DNA of 64,000 bases from Orthonyx spaldingii. Lineage: Eukaryota; Chordata; Aves; Passeriformes; Orthonychidae. A program made the position numbers and the translations under genes. This document shows positions 13,578 to 23,800 of the stretch, piece by piece. The notes under the pieces are model-generated. The model was not told where the DNA came from and did not search any database. It worked only from the letters and a program-made list of their open reading frames with translations. The DNA is taken from the NCBI GenBank assembly GCA_013397795.1, contig VZTJ01001198.1, positions 651,940 to 715,939 on the forward strand, in the 5' to 3' direction. The stretch's first letter is position 1, and every line of letters begins with the position of its first letter.

Positions 13578-15595
13578 ACTAATTTATTAACAGAGTAAAT
13601 CCAGCTTTTGATATTCAAAACATGCAAATCAGTCATCTGTGAACTGAAATTGCCATGTAGTTAAAGACAATTTTTTTAGCATCTTTACCTCCAATAGCTA
13701 CCTTACGGGTCTGTCTCCAAACAGCCCACACATCCCCCCAAAGGCACTGGGATCCTGCTTCAGGTCCTCACTTTTGTGTCATTCTTTCTTCTGCTACAGA
13801 ACACCTTTAGCTGTCTGCAGCAAACCTCAGTATTTAAACGGACAGCAATGACATCTAGTGGCTTGTTAAGAATTTGCCCTTCTAAATTCCCAGACTGGGC
13901 ATTCATTTTTAGAAAGGAGACAGAACCCACCGCTTTCAGCATTTCAGTTAAATGCTGCCAACTACCGGAAGTGCACCTGAAATTCTCTACAAACTCTTTC
14001 AAAACACACACTCACCACTGTCTCCCCCAACTCAGAGCATTTCTCCCCATCCCTTGCTCAAAGCCTAGGAGAGGTCATGTAGGCACAAGTTTGCTTTAGG
14101 CCTTGCCTGCACAACTGAATTTCTTCAGTGTAGATGTAGCTACAGATATTTGGTCTGGGGCTCCCACGCACCCTTTTGGTTATGCTATTCTTCAGCTGCA
14201 TTAGGCTGAGTGGTAGGAGTTATTCACACAGACAAGGACAAGACCCAAGGCCACATCATTTTTAACAGCTGGTACAGTTCATTCATAGCTAAAAAAACAT
14301 ACAAAGGACTGCGAGTTCTAAAATGCAACTCTGCTGAAATTACAAGGAGAAAAGATAAAAATGCTATTCTGAATGCAAGGAGGAAGAGATCTTGCAGATT
14401 AGACTTATGGGAGAACAGTAAGCAATTCAGTTCCCTCCACCACCACAAACCCACCCCACCGTCCAAGAAAAAATAAACCCTCTTACCTTTTCCATCTTTT
14501 TCTACCTTCTTCAGTGATGTTGCAAAATTGCCAAGAAGCACAGGTGAGTGGTTACTGAAACTTCTGAAGCATGTGACAATGTAAAGAAAGTTCAGAAGAT
14601 ACTTTTATGTAGCTTCCTGTGTTACCGGCACTGGTCATTTAATCACTGCTGCAGTCTTTGCCAGCAGTAACACTCTCTATAACCTTGACAACAAATCACT
14701 TAAATGATGTTTCAGTTAACAATGGTGAGAAAGCATGAGATTTGTGGTACATATATCTGGTGCACATGCCTGCAGCCCTCAGAGAATATTGCATAGTAGT
14801 AATTAAAAAAATACCTAGTTCTAGTTTTGTAAACTGAGGCCTATCAATATCCATGACTGGAATCAGAGGTGCCTTTCCTAACCACCCCATCTCAGGCAAG
14901 GACTAGAGGGTTTTTATTTACTTGCTATGCCTCACTTCCCACAGCTTCTTCCAATATTATGGACAAGCAGATCACTCTGCAATGGTCTATTTAGTGATGT
15001 GACTTCTGTAGCACAAACAGGAAAAGAATGGTGGACTATAGTAATTCTAATATATCAAGAAGGCATCCTGTAAAAGCTCAAAAGAGACAGAACGAGTATT
15101 AAGAACATCTCAAAATAATTTGAAATTACCCCTGCATCAGAACGGGCTGATATGCATGTTCTGCTAAAGAACAGAAGAACAACCACTTACCTTTGATCAG
15201 AAACTGGTTTGGGTGGGAGGTTACTGTTGTTTTATAATGACATATACAATCTTAAATATCACACTGCTTACAGGAAAAGATGATGATTCACAGGAGTGGC
15301 CAGTTATCACAGGTTTAATGGTAAACTTCAAAAGACATCACATTTAGTTTTCATCACAAATTCTTCTGCCAGACCCACCAACTTATTCAAAGCAAAAGGC
15401 TATCCAGAGCCAAAGAAAACTACAGCACGTGGGTTTTCTGAACCCCTGCTTAATGGAACCACTGAAACAGTGCTCTCTGATAAGCCAGCAAACACACACC
15501 AGCAGCTGGTAACGAGACTGCCTATCCCATGGCTCCACCAAAGAAAAGAGGATTTTTAAACCTCAAGTTTCATATTTTAAACCTACTTTCATATC
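13578..15595. other. Non-coding region between the CR1 and the VPS18 3' end
   Basis: Nothing recognisable is present. Open frames are short and overlap on both strands (for example around 13776-14541) with no family resemblance. Confidence 0.6.
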
Positions 15596-17168
15596 TGTTT
15601 TTTATTATTCATGTCATTTTATACAGATAGAATTCATTCATTCTAGGCTGATGCTCCCAACAAAAGCACTCATGTTCTTCTTAATTTCTGAACTCAGAAT
15701 TCTTAGATCAGATCATTGAGGAAACCAATTCATATTCTCCTACAATAACATGAAGACCCATTTCTACAATCCTACAAACAGGCTAAGTGGTTAGGAGACC
15801 AAGAGAGGTCATGAATACAAGCACATGTATTCATGTGAAAGAACTGAGAAGGTTTTTCAGAAGACTGTATTTTCTATTGTCTTAATTACAAGAATTGTAT
15901 TTTTTCTTTTAGAACATTCTTTTCTTGTCAATTACTACCTTTGTGATTCAGTCCCAAATAGCAAAACTTATTTTAAGAAAATAAAACATTAATTAAAACA
16001 AGGAACCCTTGCTAAACTGTTGACGAAAATTTTTTCTTCTCTCACTCACAACGTAGTGATTACTACCTTCTGGGAAAAATTTTCCAAGTCGGAGTAATAG
16101 CCAGAAGCATTGACTGGCAGCCGTCTCCAAAAAGTGGAAGGCAAAAGACTGTTTAGGCACAAGGTACTGACTTCAAAGGGCAAAGCAAATTTCACACCAA
16201 CAGAACTTCTCTATAGACTACCTTTGAGCAACCCTCTGACTAGATTTTGAGTCTAATGCTCAAGTGCAGCTTGAAGAGAACCACAACAAGACATACAAAC
16301 AGATTGTGTTCCTCCTTGCAGAGTATCAGTTGAAACCTTACTATTGCATCTATCAATTTTGGTTTGGGATGAAGACAAAACCAAGACCCACTATACAAAG
16401 GCAGTCATAGTAGAAAAAGGATGGAGAGAGGAAGGAAGGGGTGAACAGGCATTTCGAGAAATAGTACCTACAGAAAATCCAAATGTGTGTGGTCTTGTGC
16501 ATAAAGCTTGTGAGAAAGAGAATTACACATCTTGAGTTGCAGGCAAATTACTTTAGTGTATTATGAGACACTCCTGCTTGAAAATTATACACATTCTTGC
16601 ATCACATTGTGTTAGAAACATGTATTTGTGTAGCATGATGTTTACAAAATATATATATATGTACGGAAGAGCTTCTGTCCTTTCATGTTCTTTCTATGTA
16701 TGTGGTTATAGACTCTCAACAAAAAGGAATCAGAGGGCAATTCTACCTTTGAAAGTGATGAATGAAGACTACACTGCTTAGTGTCCTTCACTATCTTTCT
16801 CTTCCAGCTTGTCTTCACCAAAACAAATACCATACAATAGGGCAGATAAATCACAGGCTGTTCCCAATTCCTTCTGGACAACAAGGCACTCCATTTAGCT
16901 TCACACTGAGAACCTCAGAAGAACTGCAAGCAGAAACATCTGCTAAATATATTCCAGTAGGTTAGCTCTAAGTGTTGTTAAAGTTCTTAGACAGCCATAG
17001 CTATATCTCCCCACTTCTGAAGACTAGTTCTCCCTAATCCTGGTAAAAAGACTGCACTACCCATTGCTTAGAGTTGCACTCTTAGAAGTCACTGTGTTCC
17101 TGCTCCTGGAGGTTATATTCCCACTATAGAAGCATCACAATTTGTTTGACAGTTGGAGATTTGGAAAA
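15590..17168 (-). other. VPS18: Probable VPS18 3' UTR
   Basis: This is non-coding sequence from the VPS18 stop codon to the first canonical poly(A) hexamer. It has no splice-supported coding potential. A short (AT)n run sits at about 16650-16661. The extent is inferred from the hexamer only. Confidence 0.4.
15601..15606 (-). terminator. Candidate VPS18 poly(A) signal (AATAAA on minus strand)
   Basis: TTTATT on the plus strand is the first canonical AATAAA met when reading downstream from the VPS18 stop codon, implying a 3' UTR of about 1.57 kb. Only weaker variants such as AATACA or AATATA occur nearer the stop, and one of those could be used instead. Confidence 0.35.
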
Positions 17169-17897
17169 CTACAGCCAGCTTTGCATCTCCTCTTCATAGT
17201 TTTGGGGATCAATAAAAGGCTTGTCAATGGACCGGATCATCAGCTCACCACAGTACACACACTCAGCTGCCACAATGTCATCAATGTCAGCTTTGATCTG
17301 TTCCCGGCTCTGCTGCCCCTTCCCCAAGCTAATGGTATCTGCATCCTTGGGACGATGGTGGCTCTTGGACGGCTGGCTGGTAGCTGCCAACTTCTTCTGA
17401 AGATCTTCGAGTTTTGCCTGCTTATAGGCAGGAAGGTTTGGGAAAACTGCTTGGAGGAGACAGTCATAGTGAAACATGTGACCACACAGGAAAAGGTAAA
17501 AAGGGCGGTTTAGAAGTGGAAAGTCACAAGCAGCACATTTTTCCTGAGGCTCCACAGAGCCATACTTATTTCTCATTTCCTGGATATCCTCTCGGATCCT
17601 CTTGGCACTCTGTGTGGCTTCCTCCATCTCCCTTTTCAGCTCCTCGATGTGCTTGTTGTAGTCCTCCAGGGAGTTACAGATTGCCTCCTTGAAATGGTCA
17701 ATAGTGACAAAGTCTGGAAAGAATGGCAGCACATCTTCAATCTTCAGCAGAGCACAGCTGGAGAGGCAGGCCATTGCCTTCTTGACATCCTTCTCTTCCT
17801 GAACAACATGGCGAGCGATCTTCAACCACAGCTTCTTCCGGAGTTCCTCATCATCTTCAGGAAGATCTGCACAGGACTTGGCAAGATCAACATCCAC
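17169..17897 (-). CDS. VPS18: VPS18 coding exon 5 (coiled coil and RING-H2)
   Basis: It has 729 bases including the TAG stop, encoding residues 733-974. It holds the end of the solenoid, the coiled coil (about 812-845) and the RING-H2. The RING has CxxC at 853/856, Cys870-Gly-His872, His875, Cys878 and the distal CxxC at 945/948. It ends in a Ser-Trp-Leu terminus like mammalian VPS18. Confidence 0.98.
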   Translation of the reverse strand: MDVDLAKSCADLPEDDEELRKKLWLKIARHVVQEEKDVKKAMACLSSCALLKIEDVLPFFPDFVTIDHFKEAICNSLEDYNKHIEELKREMEEATQSAKRIREDIQEMRNKYGSVEPQEKCAACDFPLLNRPFYLFLCGHMFHYDCLLQAVFPNLPAYKQAKLEDLQKKLAATSQPSKSHHRPKDADTISLGKGQQSREQIKADIDDIVAAECVYCGELMIRSIDKPFIDPQNYEEEMQSWL

Positions 17898-20800
17898 CTA
17901 GATGTTGGACAGACAAGGAAACAGAGTTAAGCTTCCCTCTTTGTTTATCCACCATTCAACTTCAAAGCCTGTTGTCCATTTTAAGAGGCATTTAGTAAAC
18001 CTCTATTGCTATCTCATTGTCTAGGACTGCACTACTGGCCTGCTCCTTGTTTCCACGTCAAACACCTCGCCTCTCCCCCTGTATTCCTCACTGAAAATTT
18101 GCTTGCTGCCCAACAGAGAACAAAGGCCAGCACAGTGTTATAGTATCTTTGCTGGCCACACATTTCAGCAAAGACATAGCAATTCCAATAGGAAAAAAAA
18201 ATTCCAACATCTCCCTGAAGGTCAGACTAAGCTGACAAAGGCATTACTTTGTGATAATTACCAAAGCTAGGAATAGGAAGTAATTAAAATCCTTAACAAT
18301 AGCTGCACAAATCTTGAATAAATGCAGATATGTTAAAGGTGTTTTATGTCAGAGACTGAGCTTGAGACAGAGAGTACTCCCCCTTGTACTTTCCATGCCC
18401 CTACCCTCACCTATGGCTTGTCAGTCAGCTGCCTTCTTGAAACAGTTGTGAAAGCACAGAAGAATGTTAACAGAGCCAGGTCTTTCTTCCAAGCCTCAGC
18501 TGCACAGCTTTGATACCAACGAGTCTGTCCAGTTCCTCTCCATGCTCTGCTGTTCAAGGTAACTTGAACAAGTTGCATTCCTGTGTATCACAGCATGCAC
18601 ACACACACACATACCTGCAAGGCGAGATCCACAGCCTCCTCATATAATTCCATCACTTTGTAAATATGGACACATGCACGGTGGTGCCCGTGCTCTGCAC
18701 ACAGGCGCAGTGCATACTTCAGGTCGTAGTGGATCCTGTTTGGGTTGGTTCCTGCTTGCTCCAAGTATGACAGCAGCGAGTCTGGCCGACACAAAGCGTA
18801 AAGAGACAACAGGTAGTTGTGAATGGCTTGCTGAGTTTCCTCCAACTGGTAGACACAGAACTCCATATATCTAATGGCTTCATTGATCTGCTGGGTGCTG
18901 GCACTCTGGCTGTAGTTAACAAGGGCTGGAATGAGGTTCCTGGCATCCAGTCTAGAGCCCATAGAAATCCAAGCATCAACTACCTTCTTGGGAATATGTT
19001 GGATGAGAACTGGAGAGAACTTGTAGAAGAGTTTCTCGTCTCTGTGCCTGGACAGCACATTTAGAGCCTCATCGTACTCGTCGTGCTGGCAGTGGTGAGC
19101 TACAACACGCTCGTAGTCCTGCATGATGACTGCAAAGTAGACCATGTGCTCTGTGTCACCATGGCTTGCCAACAGCTCATAAATAGATGCCCGATTATTA
19201 AAAAGACAGTCTTTGTTTTTAGGACTGCTCAGGAAAGTGCGAAACTTCTCCCGGGTATCCAAATAGAGATTTCGCTGTGAGGGATCTCCTTGCAATATAC
19301 CCAGCCAGTTCAGGTACAGCTCTGTCAACCACGTGGTCAGCAGAGTGGTCTGTGTCTTCTCCGAAGGCTTTAGGTTACTTAGCTTCTTAATCAGAAACTC
19401 CATCAGGGCCTCTTCTTGCTTGGCTTCAATGAACTTCAGAGCAATTTCCTCAAAGTAGTTCTGGGTCAGTGCGTAACATTTGGCACTGTCCAGATACCTC
19501 TTGTTTTGGAAGCAGTGCTCAGCCTCTTTTGCCAGCACAATGTCAAGACACTCTGGGCGGTCCTTACAGTACTCTTTTGCTAAATCAAACTTGTTCATAT
19601 TCATATACATCTTCCACACATCCCTAGATTCCCGCTGGACATGGTAGCGGAACACTACTTTCTCAGTGTGGATCCATATCTGCTGGACTGTGGGATCTTT
19701 AATCATGCGTGTCAGCACACCAAACTTCTCCAGGAATAGATCTTGAAAAACAACCTGTCCATTCAGAGTGCAGACAGCCTTCACCCGGTCAGGCAGCAGC
19801 AACAGGAAGTGGAACTGGGTAAGTACAATGGATATTGGCTTGTTCACAGTTATGTCAATATCAGAAGGATACACCCAGACCCGTTCATCACTCAGAATTG
19901 AATCAGGACGACCGTAATCCAACGTACCATATAAAACCCCATTTCCCATCATCCAGGCAAAGGAGCGTGGGTTGGAACGCAGTTTTGGAGTGTAAAAGGC
20001 TATCTCACTGAAACCCAAGTTGGCTGGAAACTCCCGAAAGCTGGGCAGATGGTCAGCATGCACAGCAAATATGGAACTGAAGCCTTGCTGCTCTGTCCCT
20101 TCAGGCACTTTGCCAACAAACTGAAAGAGTCTCTTCCTAGTGGTGGCTATAATAAAAAATTTCCCTTCTATCCCTCGCTCAATTTCCAAGCAGCAGACTG
20201 GGGCAGGTCCAGATTCCTCCTCCAGAGTGTAAACCTGTCGGAAGTACTGGTCAGGGTTAGTGCTGAAGAGGCTTCCTTCGCTGACAGAGATTTCAGCCTC
20301 ATAGATCTGCCCCTGGGATGTCCCCACCAGGATAGGCCCTGTATTGGTTTCTGAGCCAAGAAATTTGTTCCAGCCCACACTTTCAATCAAGTGTCCTTTC
20401 CAGCGGGAGAGTGCCCGCACTTTCTGAACACTTCTGTTCAGGTAAAGGCATTCGCTGGTGTTCAGAGCAATCAGGAGATGAGAGCCTGCCAACAGCAGAG
20501 GGGTATGGGAGGGGAGACGGAGAGAACAAATCAAGAGTGTGCCTAAGCAAGCCAAATTCCTGAAGCTTCTAATCTTAACATTTGATAAGATCCAATATCA
20601 ACATACTTAATCCAAGACTTTCCCAAGCATTCATGGGAATGTGGGGGATTTCCATGCTGGATCAGAACAGAAGTCCATATGTTGCAAAGTTAAATAACTG
20701 GTAGCAGATGCTTTACCAAGAAGGTATTCTGTTTCAATAAATGTTCTAAGGATAAACACTTCCCAGAGTTCCCTCCTACCCCTGGCAGTTGGTGAGAGAT

Positions 20801-23800
20801 ACAAGCATCTTTTTCCAAACTTTTGTTTAGTTTTTTTAAATCAGTTTAGGCTACAGTGAACTGCAGATGTTTTATAGCCCTTTTAAAAAATTCTTATATG
20901 AACCATACAGCACAGAGTGACTGCAAACACTTCCTTTGATTGGTTTTAGCAGCCTTGCTGACAACAGTCTAATTGCATGTGTTCATTTCAGAGTTCGAAA
21001 TCACAACACAGGCACAACAAGCCGGTGCTTTACTAATAGCAAAAGGGCAAACCAGTAGGCAGGGGCTCTGGGAAACAGAGTCTGGCCCATGGAAGACTGA
21101 TCTGTTCTCCTTATGTACAGAACAGGAAGAGAACTTCTTCATCAGCACTTGTTCTGCTCCGTCCACGGTCTGTAAATACCCATGACCCACTGCCTTACCT
21201 GTGTGGTCTAAAAACATCTTGTAGACTTTGGCTTCATCTTTGCGTCCCAGCTCTACCTGATTAGGTTCATCTGGCTTCCCAAGATCAATCCTGCAAAGAG
21301 AAACCATGAAAGCATGCTTCCAACAAAAGTTCACATACATGTAGCTCCTCACCTGTTTCCCATATTGGGCTCATGGCTTTTTATCCAATTTCCAAATGTA
21401 AGTCCTCTAACAACTTAAGGGAAAAAAAAAAACAAAACAAAAAAAACCAACAAGGGAAAAACAAGCAATCACTTCAGAATTCTGGCAGCATTACCTGAGC
21501 AGGGTGTCTTTCCCAAGGCTCATACAGAGCTGGTTAGAGGAGACCACTAAGCTGTTAATTTTCTCTGGAGGAGCAAAATCAATCCTCTGCTTGTTAAATA
21601 TTGGTGTTTCCTTCTCCAGTCGTGCATTGACATATCCTGGAGAAAGAACATGAACACTTAAAACTAAACAAGACAAAACCCCACAACAACAACATCACAC
21701 TACATCAAAAGCCAGCCTAAAAGACTGAAAGGATCATCTCCTGCTCCAAGTTTTATTGAAAAGAAAGTCTGCACCGCAGAACATGAACAGAGAGCAGCAC
21801 TCACATAGATATGTACAACAGGGAAGAAAAGTATTAATATATTTTACTGTCTTGTCACAAAACTGCAAATTTGTCATAAGTGTTAATTTGAAAAGACATA
21901 GAATTGCAGGGGATGCCACAAAGCTGTCACATAAACTGCATAAAAAGCTGAAAATGAGAGTAGAATCACAAAGTAATTTGTTTTCCTTGGTTGACAGTTT
22001 ATTTGTTCAAGACAAGAAACAATGGCTGGTATTACACAAGACACAAAGAGGACTCTGGTTGGACACTACCACACAAGTTACCCAAGAGACCACCGCAGTG
22101 TTAATTTAAATATATTTCTCTCTTGTTCCATGTTGGAATTGAATGAGCTATCACACTTTATATCCAATATACACAAGCTAAAGCTACGTTTTAAAGCCAT
22201 GTTGGTTTTTTCTGTATCCACATAGCAGACTATATCATAGAGAGAAGTCTGTGGGATGATTTGCTGCAGAGAACACAGCTGGAGGTCACAGTGAAGTTTT
22301 TACCATAACGCTGTTTCACCAATCATAACACTATCATAATTGCAACTTTCTGGTTGTTGTTGGAAGGCATGCAAACTACTTATGAGAGCCAAAGCAATAA
22401 CTAAGACATGGTGATTGCTGAATCAACGCTCCAATCTTGGCATAAATTGCTTCCTCAGCCAAAACCCATTCAGACTGGTTTATCATGACATGGCAAATGT
22501 CAAAATGGAGCCAGACTAACCCAATCCTCTGGTCTTTTCAAAAACCATGCCTGAATTCTAAGAAATGTTGAATGAAGTTAAGGCTAGAGTTAAAAAGTTT
22601 GACAAGACAAAGACACCTTACAGAACCCATGCTGCATTTTAAGCCCAAGCAAGCAAACCTGACAAATCAAAGAACTGAAAATGGCCACGTAAACAACCAG
22701 AGGAAGTAAGTTAATGCAACTAATTAAGTATTCAGTTAGTCTGTTTCATCCCAACCAGCTTGGAAAATCTGGCACACACAGCAAGGCATGTTGAAGGATT
22801 ACTTATGAAGGAGATGTAGGTGGGAAAGGCAGAGAATGAAGAAAGTCTTACTTAAGGGAAGTGACATACTTCTGGAGAAGTGTGTTAATAAGTAAGTAAA
22901 TAAATAAAAACTTAGAAATATAATGCTTTAAAAACCTCTTATAATCTTCAGTGTAGCTAGACAAAGCATAAGATGCAGTTCTTTCTAACTCATTACTTTA
23001 ACTATGAGAAAGGCAAAAAGCCCAGCCGCAGGTAAAAGGTCAAGCACCTTTTAAGAGCAGTGAATCTGTAATACATGTGGCAGCACAGAAAAGCAACACA
23101 ACAGATTTACTTTTCATTGCAGATGAGTAGACCTCTGCACAAGCAAACATGGGACTTGCAGAGACCATGCCATTGCATTCCTAAATAAGGAGGGCACTCT
23201 TTATGGTCTTCTTATGAGGAAGCAAAAAACTACAAAAGAGCTCAAGACAAGCCAGTGAACTGTAAAATAAGAAGACATTCATATAAAACCAAACCCGAGT
23301 GATGTTACTTATTAGCAAAATCCTGGAACACATGTGCATCCACCAACAGACCTTATCACAAAGTTTCATCCATATCTGTCTCAGAAGACAAGTTTTCCCA
23401 GTGACTGAATTTCCCATACGCACAAAGTCTTAGATAAAGCTCTGCCAAAGAAAACCTCAGAGGATCTCAATCTGGCCACACTACCTCAAGCTCAAAAGCA
23501 AGACAGACCGATACATTGCTAGGTTTAACCCATCTGCTTTGCTCCACGTGCAAGTGAAGGATCTCTAAAGCAAGCAGATCTATGCAGCAGTCACCCCGGG
23601 CAGAAAGATTAAAACCAAAGAGTTATAGCAAGTTAAGGCCATCCATGGCCAAAGTAGCTAACTACGAAGTACAAACTTAGAGAAAAAAGAAACACGGAAC
23701 TGTATCTCACAGGGAACACACTACTTCCCTGATAATGAGCATAGGCCTGACACTCCCTAGGCTGGGACTAACAGCACCACTTTGAAACACACTTGATACC

